A stretch of DNA of 64,000 nt, taken from assembly GCA_000824785.1 (NCBI GenBank), contig CCNB01000012.1:286-64285 (forward strand), written 5' to 3'. A model generated the notes under the pieces. It was not told the origin of the DNA. It searched no databases and saw only the letters and a program-made list of their open reading frames with translations. Position 1 is the first letter of the stretch. The number at the start of each line of letters is the position of its first letter. A program made the translations under genes and the position numbers. Shown piece by piece: positions 35,143 through 44,824 of this stretch. Origin of the DNA: Mesorhizobium plurifarium (GTDB lineage Bacteria > Pseudomonadota > Alphaproteobacteria > Rhizobiales > Rhizobiaceae).

Positions 35143-36573
35143 TCAATCCGCGAGTCCTCGCTTGGTGTCTGCGGCTCGCCCGTGCTGTGGTGGTGACCGA
35201 TCCGGCGAAGGGACGACTCGCAACGAGGCGGCCTCACTTGGCGGCTGCGGGACGCGTGGCTGGCCGGCCAATGTCTCGGCAAGATGACGCCCTGCAAACG
35301 CCGCTTCCAACTGCACCTGATCCAATTCGCCTTCCCAACGGGCGACCACGAGCGTTGCCACGGCATTGCCGATGATGTTCGTAAGGGCCCGGCACTCGGA
35401 CATGAAACGGTCGATACCGAGGATCAATGCCATGCCAGCCACCGGAACGGACGGCACCACAGAAAGAGTAGCGGCCAGTGTGACGAAGCCGGCGCCGGTG
35501 ACCCCCGCCGCCCCCTTAGAGGAAAGCATCGCAACGAGCAGCAATAGGATCTGATCGCCGATCGAGAGATCCGTATTCGTCGCCTGGGCGATAAAGAGGG
35601 CCGCAAGCGTCATATAGATATTGGTGCCGTCCAGATTGAAGGAATATCCCGTCGGAATGACCAGCGCTACGACTGAACGCTTGGCGCCAGCCTTCTCCAT
35701 CTTCTCCATGAGAGTGGGCAGCGCGGCCTCCGAGGAGGACGTTCCAAGAACCAATAGCAGCTCTTCCTTGATGTATCGGATGAGAGAGACGATCGAGAAG
35801 CCATTGTAACGGCAGACCGCGCCGAGAACGATAAACACGAATAGAAAGGCCGTGACGTAGAACGTCCCGACCAACATTGCGAGATTGACGACGGAGCCGA
35901 TGCCGTACTTGCCGATTGTGAAGGCCATGGCGCCGAACGCGCCGATCGGGGCAGCCTTCATCAGGATGCCAACGAGCGCAAAGACCGGCACAGTGAGCGC
36001 CTGGAGGAAGGAACTGATCGGCTTGCCCATCTCTCCAACCATCGCAAGCGCAATGCCAAACAGGACCGAGAAGAAAAGGACCTGAAGGATATCGCCGTCT
36101 GCAAAGGCGGCCACAATCGTGGTCGGAATGATGTTCATCAGAAAGCCCGTCACGGACTGCTCGTGGGCCTTTGCGGCATAGGGATTGACGGCTTGGATAT
36201 CGATCGAGGCCGGATCAATGTTGAGGCCGGCGCCGGGTTGAACGACATTGGACATGATGAGGCCGACGATCAGTGCCAGAGTCGAGAAGGTGAGGAAATA
36301 GACCATCGCCTTGCTGGCTACCCGTCCGACCTTTTGAAGGCTGTGCATGCCGGCGATGCCGGTCGCGACGGTCAAAAAGATTACCGGTGCGATGATCATC
36401 TTGACGAGCTTGATGAAGGCGTCGCCAAGCGGCTTCATGTTTTCGCCGATTTCGGGGTTGAAATGGCCGAGCGCGACGCCCAGTGCGATGGCGGCAATCA
36501 CCTGCACGTAAAGCCGTGCATAGAAAGGCTTGCGAGGCGGGACATTTGCGTTGGGGCCCTTTGCGGTTAACAT
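35143..36573 (-). CDS. dctA: DctA, C4-dicarboxylate:H+ symporter
   Basis: DctA imports succinate, malate and fumarate across the inner membrane, the carbon supply of bacteroids. The 476-residue protein has the glutamate/dicarboxylate symporter fold with [19 protein letters not shown], the serine-rich [16 protein letters not shown] and the binding motif [18 protein letters not shown]. The ATG at 36573 follows GGGAGAGAG; open frame beyond it is not conserved. It is divergent from dctBD, with a sigma-54 promoter at 36668-36682. The Pro/Ser-rich C-terminus is variable in the family. Confidence 0.95.
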   Translation of the reverse strand: MLTAKGPNANVPPRKPFYARLYVQVIAAIALGVALGHFNPEIGENMKPLGDAFIKLVKMIIAPVIFLTVATGIAGMHSLQKVGRVASKAMVYFLTFSTLALIVGLIMSNVVQPGAGLNIDPASIDIQAVNPYAAKAHEQSVTGFLMNIIPTTIVAAFADGDILQVLFFSVLFGIALAMVGEMGKPISSFLQALTVPVFALVGILMKAAPIGAFGAMAFTIGKYGIGSVVNLAMLVGTFYVTAFLFVFIVLGAVCRYNGFSIVSLIRYIKEELLLVLGTSSSEAALPTLMEKMEKAGAKRSVVALVIPTGYSFNLDGTNIYMTLAALFIAQATNTDLSIGDQILLLLVAMLSSKGAAGVTGAGFVTLAATLSVVPSVPVAGMALILGIDRFMSECRALTNIIGNAVATLVVARWEGELDQVQLEAAFAGRHLAETLAGQPRVPQPPSEAASLRVVPSPDRSPPQHGRAADTKRGLAD

Positions 36574-36667
36574 AATCTCTCTCCCAGACCGGATCTTGGC
36601 ACTGCCTCTTCTCCCCGGGTTATTCCCGATCGCTGCGCTCCGGTCGAACGCTGCTGCGCTGTTCGTC

Positions 36668-36682
36668 GCAAGACATATGCCA
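36668..36682 (-). promoter_or_regulatory. Sigma-54 (-24/-12) promoter of dctA
   Basis: The minus strand reads TGGCATATGTCTTGC, with both elements and correct spacing, about 95 bp before the dctA ATG. It is expected to respond to DctB/DctD, encoded divergently. The DctD sites should lie between it and dctB but I could not define them. Confidence 0.8.
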
Positions 36683-36796
36683 AACGGAGAGGCCAAGCGG
36701 ATCGCGCAATTTCGGATGTTTTCAGGGAGGTTGCGCCACGCACGTGTGTGAATTTCCGCACTCCATGGTTCCAATTGGCGAAATCCGGCACTAAAG

Positions 36797-38683
36797 GTGA
36801 GTCTGGAGAACGCGGTAGCGAACGACGGCATCAGCGAGGGTGGCTTGCATAAGGCCCCGTTCAACTTCCCTGGCAGATTGGGCACCGGCAGATTTCTCTG
36901 GCTTGCGGTTTTGGCTGCACTTCTTGGTCCCGGGCTCGGTTTTTTTGTTTTTACAGCCGGCCGTATTGCCGGCACCAAAGCTGAGTCAGACCTACGCGAT
37001 CGAGCTTTTGCCGCGCGCCCGCTTGCAGCCGACACTTTGAAAGGAGATGTCGAGAAGCAGCGATTGATTCCGCGCGTCTTGGCTCGTGATGGTGCGGTCC
37101 AGGAGATGCTTCGCCGTCCGGCCACCGGTGGGGAAGCTGCGCTGAATGAAAAGCTTCGAGCCATCGCGCGCGACGCCGCCTCTTCAGTCATCTACGTCAT
37201 CAACAGTGAGGGAACGACGGTTGCTGCGAGCAATGCTGGCGAACCCACCAGTTTTGTCGGCCGCGATTACCGTTTCCGTCGCTACTTCGTTGAAGCGATG
37301 GCGAGCGGCATGGCCACGCAATACGCACTTGGTACCGTTAGCAAGCGCCCCGGCCTCTTCTTGTCGAGCCGGATCGATGGACCGGAGGGGCCACTCGGTG
37401 TCGTCGTGGTGAAGGTCGAGCTCGATCGTGTGGAGGCGAGCTGGCGCGAGAGCGGTTTCGTGGTCTTCACGAGCGACGAGCGCGGCGTCGTCCTTTCGAC
37501 CAGCGTGCCTCAATGGCGTTTTGGCGCTCTCTCCCCGCTTTCCAAAAAAGAGGCAAAAATCGCCCGCGATCATTTGCAACTGCCTGGCGCGGCGTTCGAA
37601 CCCGTTCCGCTTTCGCACCGCAGCGGCAACCTGGTCACCGCAAGTACCGCCGACAAGGCAGCCGGCTTTGTCACAGTTTCGCAGGATCTCGGCAAAGTGG
37701 TCCCAGGTTGGCGGCTGTCACTGCTCATTCCTGCCGACGCAGAGATTTCCGCGGCGATGATGACAGCCCGCGCCACAGCACTACTTGCCCTCGTGCTCGT
37801 GGCATTTGCCGTTTTCATTATTGTTCGACGGCGCCGGATGATCCGACAACGGCAGGACGCGCTTGCGCGCATGAACGCGGAACTGGAACATCGCGTCAAC
37901 TTGCGTACGGCAGAGCTCCTACGTTCGAACGAAGCGCTCGCAGCTCAGATAGCCGAGCGCGAGAATGCCGAGGCAAGAGTGCGCCGGTTACGTGATGAAC
38001 TCTCTCAGGCGAATCGCCTCTCAATTCTTGGTCAGATCGCAGCCGGAGTTGCTCACGAGATTAACCAGCCGGTCACAGCAATTCGCACCTATGCCGAAAA
38101 TGCTTCACGTCTTCTCCAAGGCGATAGGCCGCAAGAGACCGCAGGGAATTTGAAATCGATCATCGCTATAACGGGACGTATCGGGGCGATCACCGAGACG
38201 CTGCGGTCGTTCTCTCGCCGCGCAACCGGTTCCGTGGGGCCAATATCGGCGGAGGAGGCGATCGACGGGGCGCTTTCGCTCCTTTCGAGCCGAATCCGCG
38301 AATCTGGCGTGACGATCGAACGGCAACTGACAGATCCGTCTCCGATGGTGATGGCAAGTTGCGTTCGGCTGGAGCAAATCCTAGTCAATCTCTTGCAGAA
38401 TTCACTCGATGCCCTGAAAGGCCTGCCGCAGCCGCGGATCGAGATAGCACTTGGCCAGAACAAGGAAACAGTCACCATTTCGGTTCGAGACAACGGTGCC
38501 GGCCTCGCCCCTGAAATTCGCAAGAGCCTCTTCATGCCATTTACCACAAGCAAGGAAAAGGGGCTCGGCCTTGGCCTGCTTATCTCAGAGGAAATCGCCC
38601 GCGAACTCGGCGGCTCGTTGCGGCTCGATGCCAGCCACGAGAGGGGGACTTCCTTCACCATCGAATTGAGGCGTGCCGAATGA
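36797..38683 (+). CDS. dctB: DctB, C4-dicarboxylate sensor histidine kinase
   Basis: DctB senses dicarboxylates in the periplasm and phosphorylates DctD. The 628-residue protein has a membrane helix near 35-55, a periplasmic double-Cache-type sensor (about 60-320) with [15 protein letters not shown], and a second helix near 320-345. A coiled coil follows, then HisKA with [20 protein letters not shown] (phospho-His near 419), and a C-terminal ATPase with [13 protein letters not shown] and [12 protein letters not shown]. The start is GTG 36797. Its stop overlaps dctD by four bases (ATGA). Confidence 0.94.
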   Translation: MSLENAVANDGISEGGLHKAPFNFPGRLGTGRFLWLAVLAALLGPGLGFFVFTAGRIAGTKAESDLRDRAFAARPLAADTLKGDVEKQRLIPRVLARDGAVQEMLRRPATGGEAALNEKLRAIARDAASSVIYVINSEGTTVAASNAGEPTSFVGRDYRFRRYFVEAMASGMATQYALGTVSKRPGLFLSSRIDGPEGPLGVVVVKVELDRVEASWRESGFVVFTSDERGVVLSTSVPQWRFGALSPLSKKEAKIARDHLQLPGAAFEPVPLSHRSGNLVTASTADKAAGFVTVSQDLGKVVPGWRLSLLIPADAEISAAMMTARATALLALVLVAFAVFIIVRRRRMIRQRQDALARMNAELEHRVNLRTAELLRSNEALAAQIAERENAEARVRRLRDELSQANRLSILGQIAAGVAHEINQPVTAIRTYAENASRLLQGDRPQETAGNLKSIIAITGRIGAITETLRSFSRRATGSVGPISAEEAIDGALSLLSSRIRESGVTIERQLTDPSPMVMASCVRLEQILVNLLQNSLDALKGLPQPRIEIALGQNKETVTISVRDNGAGLAPEIRKSLFMPFTTSKEKGLGLGLLISEEIARELGGSLRLDASHERGTSFTIELRRAE

Positions 38684-40044
38684 GTTGCGAAAAAGGACCT
38701 GTCATCTTCGTTGACGACGACGATGACCTGCTGCCCGCTGCAGGGCAGATGCTGGAACTTGCCGGCTTTAGCCCTATCGTCGTCAATTCCGCCGAGGCGG
38801 CACTCGCCAGAATCGACGAGAACTTCAATGGTCCCGTCGTCAGCGACATCCGCATGCCCAAAATGAACGGGCTTCAGCTCTTTGAACGAGTGAAAGCAAT
38901 CGATACGGACATCCCTTTTGTCCTTATCACTGGGCACGGCGACGTCGAACTCGCCGTTGCCGCCATCAAGGACGGCGCTTACGATTTCATCTCCAAGCCA
39001 TATGAGACCGACCGGCTTTTGGTGACGCTGAATCGCGCTTCCGAAAACCGGCACCTGGTCCTGGAAAACAGGCGCCTCAGGGATGCGGTCGTCCGATCCG
39101 CGGGCGATATGCCTCTCCTAGGGAACGCGCCGAGTATGACACGGCTGCGAGACACGATTCGACAGATCGCCGATACGGGTGTGGACGTCCTTGTGGAGGG
39201 TGAAACCGGCACGGGCAAGGAGGTGGTCGCGGACCTGCTTCACCGCTGGAGCAGTCGAATTACCAAGCCGTTCGTGGCCTTGAACTGCGGGGCGCTGCCC
39301 GAAAGTGTCATCGAAAGCGAACTTTTCGGCCACGAAGCAGGCGCGTTTACCGGTGCGCACAGGCGCAGGATCGGTCGGCTCGAATACGCGAATGGCGGCA
39401 CCCTATTCCTCGACGAAATTGAGTCCATGCCGCCTGCACTCCAGATCAAACTCCTAAGAGTACTCGAGACCCGCCAGATCACGCCACTTGGAACCAATGA
39501 AACCCGCAGCATCAATGTTCGTGTCGTGGCTGCGACAAAGGTCGATCTGAGCGATCCGGCCGCCCGCGGTGACTTCAGGGAAGATCTATATTTCCGTTTG
39601 AACGTCGTGACGGTCAATATCCCGCCTCTTCGCGAGCGGCGCGAGGACATCCCGATCCTCTTTGCGCATTTCCTGGAACGCGCGTGCAAACGCTTCGGCA
39701 AGCCAGTGTGGGAGATAACCGCGGCCGTGCGTAATCATTTCATGGGCCATGATTGGCCCGGCAATGTCCGCGAACTTGCGCATTTCGCGGATCGGGTTGC
39801 ATTGGGACTTGAGGGGGCGCCGAATTCGCTCCCTGGAAAAGGAGGCGCTGAATTAAGCCTCTCTCTTTCCGAAAAGGTTAGTCTTTATGAGGCGACCGTT
39901 ATCCGCAACGCTTTGCGGGAATGCGATGGCGACGTGAGGAGGACGACCGAGTTTCTGCAGGTGCCTCGCAAAACCTTTTACGACAAGCTGAAACGCTATG
40001 GAATAATTCCGGGCCTGTATCGAAGCAGCCGCGATTGTTCTTGA
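38680..40044 (+). CDS. dctD: DctD, sigma-54-dependent response regulator
   Basis: DctD activates dctA transcription with sigma-54. The 454-residue protein has a receiver domain ([12 protein letters not shown], phospho-Asp in [13 protein letters not shown] near 56), an AAA+ domain with GETGTGKE and [16 protein letters not shown], and a C-terminal Fis-type helix-turn-helix ([20 protein letters not shown]). It is coupled to dctB by ATGA overlap. The pair matches the dctBD order on rhizobial symbiotic replicons. Confidence 0.95.
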   Translation: MSCEKGPVIFVDDDDDLLPAAGQMLELAGFSPIVVNSAEAALARIDENFNGPVVSDIRMPKMNGLQLFERVKAIDTDIPFVLITGHGDVELAVAAIKDGAYDFISKPYETDRLLVTLNRASENRHLVLENRRLRDAVVRSAGDMPLLGNAPSMTRLRDTIRQIADTGVDVLVEGETGTGKEVVADLLHRWSSRITKPFVALNCGALPESVIESELFGHEAGAFTGAHRRRIGRLEYANGGTLFLDEIESMPPALQIKLLRVLETRQITPLGTNETRSINVRVVAATKVDLSDPAARGDFREDLYFRLNVVTVNIPPLRERREDIPILFAHFLERACKRFGKPVWEITAAVRNHFMGHDWPGNVRELAHFADRVALGLEGAPNSLPGKGGAELSLSLSEKVSLYEATVIRNALRECDGDVRRTTEFLQVPRKTFYDKLKRYGIIPGLYRSSRDCS

Positions 40045-40286
40045 ACTCGCCAGTCCCGCCGAAAGGCTGCTATGGCTTGTGGGCACCGGAAAAATGAGCT
40101 GCTTGCGCCCAACAATACTTCACCGGTGCGGATACGTCGGGGGCGCGCTCTGGCAGTGTGCGGATCGTCTCGTGAGGCGGGCCCTGACGATCGGGCAGTT
40201 TGGGATCAGTCCTTTTTGGCTCCGATACCTGAAAATTCCGTGACCCGTCCTCTATGTTCCCCGTGACTTCCTGTTAGACTCGAATC

Positions 40287-41318
40287 ATGACCAAGCGCCC
40301 CACAATTGCAGATCTCGCCCGCGAAGCCGGCGTTAGCGTAGCGACCGTCGATCGGGTTTTGAACGGTCGTCGACTGGTGAGGGAACAGACCGCTCGACGG
40401 GTCTGCGAGGCGGCCCGCGCCATCGGCTACAACGCAACTGGTCTGATGCATCAGCGCGCTCAGCGGATTTTGCCGGAGTACCGATTAGGCTTTATTCTCA
40501 GAATGCCGGCCGATCATTTCTATCAGGATTTCGCGCGAGAGATCAAAGCTGCTGTCAGCGCGGCACATTCCTTCCGGGGCATTCCAGTCGTTGAATTTGC
40601 GCCCTCGCATAGGCCTAGCGACCTGGTCGAGCTGCTTGAGGACATGGGTGCACGCTGCCACGCGATCGCGATGATGGCACCGGATCATCCAACCGTCACG
40701 GCAGCTGTCGAAGCACTCAAATCGAACGGAACCCCGGTTTTTTCCCTGCTTTCCGATTTTGCCGCCGGCGTGCGCGAGGGCTATCTGGGCCTCAACAACC
40801 GCAAGGTTGGACGGACGGCCGCTTGGATGTTTTCCAAGGTTGCAAAAAGGCCAGGCAAGGTGGCGGTCTTGGTCGTCAGCCATCGTTTTCAGGGTCCCGA
40901 ATTGCGAGAAACCGGCTTTCGCTCATACTTTCGTGAGAAAGCGCCGACGTTCGAGGTGCTGGACACGCGCGTGAACCTCGATACGCGGCAAACCACCTAC
41001 GAGGCCACTCGCGACGTCATACAACGCGAATCCGAACTTGTCGGTTTGTATGTCGCCGGCGGAGGTACGGAGGGCGCCATCGCTGCGCTCCGGGAAGAGG
41101 GCGATGGTCGGGATCTCCTCGCGATCGTAAACGAGATCACGCCAGAGTCGCGGGCAGCACTCGCGGACGACATCATTACGATGGCGGTTGCCACGCCCCT
41201 GCGCCAGCTTTGCCAGGAGTTGGTGACGCTGATGGTCAGGGCAATCGAGACAGGCACCGCGGAGGCGCCATGGCAGACGTTTTTGCCGTTTGAGATTTAT
41301 CTGCCGGAAAACATTTGA
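40287..41318 (+). CDS. LacI-family transcriptional regulator
   Basis: This 343-residue regulator begins with a LacI-type headpiece (TIADLAREAGVSVATVDRVL, residues 6-25) followed by a periplasmic-binding-protein-like sensor domain with YRLGFILRMPADHFYQDFAR and GLYVAGGGTEGAIAAL. Such proteins normally bind a sugar or polyol. No target operon lies nearby; it stands alone between dctD and a carbonic anhydrase. The ligand cannot be inferred. Confidence 0.9.
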   Translation: MTKRPTIADLAREAGVSVATVDRVLNGRRLVREQTARRVCEAARAIGYNATGLMHQRAQRILPEYRLGFILRMPADHFYQDFAREIKAAVSAAHSFRGIPVVEFAPSHRPSDLVELLEDMGARCHAIAMMAPDHPTVTAAVEALKSNGTPVFSLLSDFAAGVREGYLGLNNRKVGRTAAWMFSKVAKRPGKVAVLVVSHRFQGPELRETGFRSYFREKAPTFEVLDTRVNLDTRQTTYEATRDVIQRESELVGLYVAGGGTEGAIAALREEGDGRDLLAIVNEITPESRAALADDIITMAVATPLRQLCQELVTLMVRAIETGTAEAPWQTFLPFEIYLPENI

Positions 41319-41709
41319 GGCGAGATTCGCTCTCGTTGATCGGTTCGCCACGACAGAGCATAACAAATTCCACCGTATCTCATCAACGGAAACGTTCTTC
41401 GACTCTGCTCCCGTGTTCTTCTCGTCCGGTCTCGACGATGGCCTGCGACATGAAACTGAAGAGCCGCATAACTGAGCTACCAGACCCATCGCCAGGCTGA
41501 TGTGAGGAGCTTGCTCACAACGGCGCACGACGACCATATGATTGTCTGGAAATCAGAAAGACGATCCCAATCCGCGGTTCGGCGAGCTGGGCGGTGGAAT
41601 GCATGCAACAATAGTCGATTGGATTGCAACAGCCGCCGATGCCCAGGCAATCGCTTCTGCAATGGATGAGAGAAAAGTCGCCGTTCAATCGTTATGCAGC
41701 CACCCCACG
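41319..41709 (+). other. Intergenic region upstream of the nod box
   Basis: No gene is supported. Short open frames lack ribosome sites. A -24/-12-like match at 41590-41604 is weak and is not annotated. Confidence 0.35.
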
Positions 41710-41756
41710 ATCCACGGTGTGGATGAGTTTAATCAAAACAATTGATTTTGCGATTT
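41710..41756 (+). promoter_or_regulatory. Nod box upstream of carbonic anhydrase gene
   Basis: A 47-bp element starting ATCCACGGTGTGGATG, then AATCAAAACAATTGATTTT, fits the NodD-binding consensus (ATCCAY-N2-YRYR-GATG-N6-ATCSAAACAATCRATTTTAC...). Mismatches are few until the last seven bases. It points toward the carbonic anhydrase gene, whose ATG is 97 bp downstream. Confidence 0.8.
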
Positions 41757-41853
41757 TTTTGAAATGAGGCAACTCGCTGGATCGAATGCGTCTGTCCTCG
41801 CAACGACCCCCTTTTTTCAATTCGAAGAGCATAAGGTCGGAAAGGAAAGCAAT

Positions 41854-42603
41854 ATGCATCGTCGTCGCCTGATCAAAGGGTTCATTGCACAGGGCGCTTG
41901 CCTCATCTGTGCGGCGTCCGCGCGTGCGGAGGGGGTCCATTGGGGATACACCGGTCAGGTGGGGCCTGAGCACTGGGCCGATCTGGACAGGAAGAACTTC
42001 GTCTGTTCGGCGGGTACGCAGCAATCACCCGTTGATATTACCGGCGCTGTTGAGGCCGACATGCCGCGCATCGCAGTAGATTGGCACAAGGGCCGCCGCA
42101 AGATGGTGAATAACGGCCATACCATTCAAATCAATATGCCGGAAGGCAGCACGCTGACCCGCGGGGATCGCACTTTCGAATTGATCCAATTCCATTTTCA
42201 TGCGCCAAGCGAGCATCGCATAGCTGGCAAGAGTTTCCCGATGGAAGCGCATTTCGTCCACAAGGACACAAAGAGCGACAGCTTTGGCGTCCTGGGAGTC
42301 TTTCTGATACCAGGCGCGACAAACGATAGCTTTGCAAGCCTGGCAGCAGTCTTCCCTGCGTGGCCAGGCGCCTCAACGGCCGCCGACATCGATCCCAGCG
42401 GGCTTCTCCCGGCCTCGCTCAGCTACTGGACCTATGAGGGATCGTTGACGACGCCGCCATGCACCGAGAACGTTGAATGGATGTTGGCAAAAGAACCGAT
42501 TGAGGTCGACGCCGCGGATATTGCTCGATTTACCTCGCTATATCCCCAGAACGCACGGCCTATCCGTTCACCTAATCGGCGCTTCATCCTAGACATCAAC
42601 TGA
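41854..42603 (+). CDS. Periplasmic alpha-type carbonic anhydrase
   Basis: Interconverts CO2 and bicarbonate. The 249-residue precursor begins MHRRRLIKGFIAQGACLICA, a signal peptide with an RRRLIKG stretch that resembles a Tat motif, cleaved probably after ARA. The mature enzyme shows FHFHAPSEHRI with two zinc His, AHFVHKD with the third, and WTYEGSLTTPPCTENVEW. The cysteines of FVCSAG and PPCTE can form the usual disulfide. Start chosen at 41854 after GGAAAGGAAAG. A nodule-expressed alpha-carbonic anhydrase is known in Mesorhizobium loti. A nod box lies upstream here, suggesting flavonoid induction. Confidence 0.92.
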   Translation: MHRRRLIKGFIAQGACLICAASARAEGVHWGYTGQVGPEHWADLDRKNFVCSAGTQQSPVDITGAVEADMPRIAVDWHKGRRKMVNNGHTIQINMPEGSTLTRGDRTFELIQFHFHAPSEHRIAGKSFPMEAHFVHKDTKSDSFGVLGVFLIPGATNDSFASLAAVFPAWPGASTAADIDPSGLLPASLSYWTYEGSLTTPPCTENVEWMLAKEPIEVDAADIARFTSLYPQNARPIRSPNRRFILDIN

Positions 42604-42646
42604 GGCGTTGGAATGCGGCAGTAAAGAACGTTGGCCGGCAGAGGAG

Positions 42647-42674
42647 GCGGTCGCAGAACGCGAAAGGCGACCGC
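42647..42674 (+). terminator. Possible terminator hairpin after carbonic anhydrase
   Basis: GCGGTCGC and GCGACCGC form a perfect 8-bp stem with a 12-base loop, followed by TTTGCT. It lies 44 bp after the stop codon. The T-run is short, so termination efficiency is uncertain. Confidence 0.45.
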
Positions 42675-43251
42675 TTTGCTGCCTATCCGATGAAGATGAA
42701 AGCGGCCGGATCATTGGCGCCGAGATAACCGCAACGCAGGCCGGCTTCGTTAATGCGCCAGCGATGTGTCATCGGCACCGAGCACATCTCGTCCATAAAA
42801 GTTCTCGGACCGCAGACTTGCGGCTCCGGGCATGATCGCCTGCCGATAGACAGGACGCTCTATTGGTTAAGGCACCGCCACTCCTCGATGGGAGCACCGG
42901 TCGGCATCGAGCAACCGCTACAGATCTCCACCACCCCTCCCCAGATGCAGCAGGGCCCAGTCCCGGCGCCGTTGGCTTTTTGGTGGAGGCCCGCTTCTGG
43001 ATCGGTAGTCGAGGCGTGCGTATTGTCCGACCGCTTTTAGCCTTTGAAGCTCAATCGCTGTTGCGTCCCACCGGCATAAGGCATGGTCGCAGGCGCATTC
43101 CGCGCCGCAGCATAGGCATCGTATCGTGGCGCACCTCGCGGCGGCCAGCCTGAGGCCCTGCCCGCCTCTCAACTCCTCGTAGGATAGTTGTGACTCACCG
43201 AAGCCAGGCCTACCCGTCCCAACGGCGCCGCCCGACATCTTTTGTCGGGTT

Positions 43252-43267
43252 TGTCGAGTTCACGATA
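43252..43267 (+). promoter_or_regulatory. Candidate degenerate NifA site upstream of gene cluster
   Basis: TGTCGAGTTCACGATA differs from TGT-N10-ACA by one base (ATA for ACA). It lies 92 bp before the candidate -24 element, the usual distance. Confidence 0.3.
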
Positions 43268-43358
43268 GGGGCGTTCTTTAGCCGAGCTCTAGCTTTTCTT
43301 CAGGCTAATCGACTGAAAAGAAATCACAAAATTCCTTCTTCGGCTCAATCGATCAAAC

Positions 43359-43373
43359 TGGCATGAATCTTGA
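43359..43373 (+). promoter_or_regulatory. Candidate sigma-54 promoter of hydrazine-type cluster
   Basis: TGGCATGAATCTTGA has correct spacing; the -24 element has T for C at one position and the -12 element ends TTGA rather than TTGC. It is about 207 bp before the first gene. Suggestive, not proven. Confidence 0.4.
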
Positions 43374-43579
43374 GCATCTCCGTTGCCAGGCGGGCAGCAG
43401 CTGACTGTCGCGGTTCATATCACGGCTAGCCACAATGGAGGGCTGGAGTAAAGCGATACTCTACGGTTGTGCACGCGTTGCTCAAAGCACAGTAGACATG
43501 TGTTCACAGAACGGCCGAATAGCCGTGAAATACAACATCGCTCCGCGCGGAAGCAGCGTATAACTTCATGGAATGAGAA

Positions 43580-44818
43580 ATGAACGCCCCCACTATTTCA
43601 CTCGTCAGTGCTCGTGTTCTGTGGTATAGGCGTATGTTCATCGCTGAACGATGCCTGATTTCGTTCGCGATGGGCATTTTTGCGCTGCTTCCAGTTTACC
43701 TGTTGTCGATTGGGCGAGACGAGATCTTTTTTGGCTCGATGTCAGCAGCGGGCATGGCGACCGCCATCTTGATAGTCTTGATCAGTCCTTCGCTCACCCG
43801 GCAGTTTAGCGTGCGAAGGCTTGCACCTATCGGCGGGCTTCTCTATGCAGCAGGCTGCGCGACCATCCTCATAAACGAGTTTTCGGGGGTGCGCGCGACA
43901 CTCCCCTACTTCCTGAGCTACATGCTGCAATCAGGTGGATGGGCGCTGCACTTCACCGTGGGCTCAATCTGCATTGCCGCCCTTTCAAGCGATGCAGACC
44001 GGTCATCGAGCTTCATGGCCTACTCTGCATTCTCAACCTTAGGGCTAGCCTGCGGACCTCTGCTAAGCAGCCTCGTTACCCGGTTCACCGGCTTGGGCAC
44101 GCTGGACATGTTCATTCTGGCAATGCTTGCGGCGACGGCAGGTTCCGCATTGTCATCGTGGGCAGCGCAGCATGCGGCGAACATCCGCGACGCCGATATT
44201 CCCAACAACGCCTCGCTTGCACGCGACCTTTTCACTCTCCTTTTCAGCAATTCTGCAATGTTTTTTGTACTCGTACTGCTGTCGGCAAGCATTTACACCA
44301 CTTTGATAAACTTCCAGGCTCCATTTGCGAACAATTCCGGTCTTCGGTATGAAATATTTTTTGGCTCTTGGGCGATAGGAGCAGTCGGCTCTAGGTTTTC
44401 AATTGGTCCGCGCGTGAGCCGCGGTGCGCCCGATCGGATCTTGCCGTTACTCCTGGGCGGGATGGTTATTTCGCTTCTCGGTTTCCACTACTCTCCGGGT
44501 CATCCTGTTATTTACGCGATGGGATCACTGGCGACCGGCATAACCTACGGGCTATCGTATCCCTTGATGCAGGCAGAAGCTGTCCGCGTGACTGCGCCGC
44601 AGTCCCGAACCTTGGTGCAGATCATCTTCAGCCTTTCCTATTTCCTTGGCTTGTATTTCTTCCCCTTCGCTGCGGGCATCGTGTCAGTTCACCTGGGGTA
44701 CGATACACTGACGGCGTTAATTCCCGGCTTGGCTCTGCTGCAAACGGCTATTGCTCTTCTTGGCTATCGCACGACTCGGCGCAACCCGGCTTCGACCGCG
44801 GCCGGCGACAAAGGCTAA
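43580..44818 (+). CDS. MFS transporter, probable exporter of the cluster product
   Basis: A 412-residue major facilitator protein with about 12 hydrophobic helices, starting MNAPTISLVSARVLWYRRMF. Motif traces include PSLTRQFSVRRLAPIGGLLY between helices 2 and 3 and GITYGLSYPLMQAEAVR in the second half. It is the first gene of a four-gene unit; the next gene starts six bases after its stop. Placement with an N-hydroxylase and a cupin-MetRS fusion suggests it exports the product or gives self-resistance, which is inference. No close named family was recognised. Confidence 0.85.
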   Translation: MNAPTISLVSARVLWYRRMFIAERCLISFAMGIFALLPVYLLSIGRDEIFFGSMSAAGMATAILIVLISPSLTRQFSVRRLAPIGGLLYAAGCATILINEFSGVRATLPYFLSYMLQSGGWALHFTVGSICIAALSSDADRSSSFMAYSAFSTLGLACGPLLSSLVTRFTGLGTLDMFILAMLAATAGSALSSWAAQHAANIRDADIPNNASLARDLFTLLFSNSAMFFVLVLLSASIYTTLINFQAPFANNSGLRYEIFFGSWAIGAVGSRFSIGPRVSRGAPDRILPLLLGGMVISLLGFHYSPGHPVIYAMGSLATGITYGLSYPLMQAEAVRVTAPQSRTLVQIIFSLSYFLGLYFFPFAAGIVSVHLGYDTLTALIPGLALLQTAIALLGYRTTRRNPASTAAGDKG

Positions 44819-44824
44819 AGCACG

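Larger units (their letters stand above)
42675..43579 (+). other. Intergenic region upstream of hydrazine-type gene cluster
   Basis: About 900 bp without a supported gene. It includes a 7-bp hairpin (CCCGACA/TGTCGGG, 43231-43249) and a candidate sigma-54 promoter at 43359-43373. The rest shows no recognisable homology. Confidence 0.4.

Noticed and set aside
41590..41604. Weak -24/-12-like match upstream of the carbonic anhydrase
   Set aside because: Spacing is right but TGGGCG and ATGC are poor matches; the nod box downstream is far more convincing.
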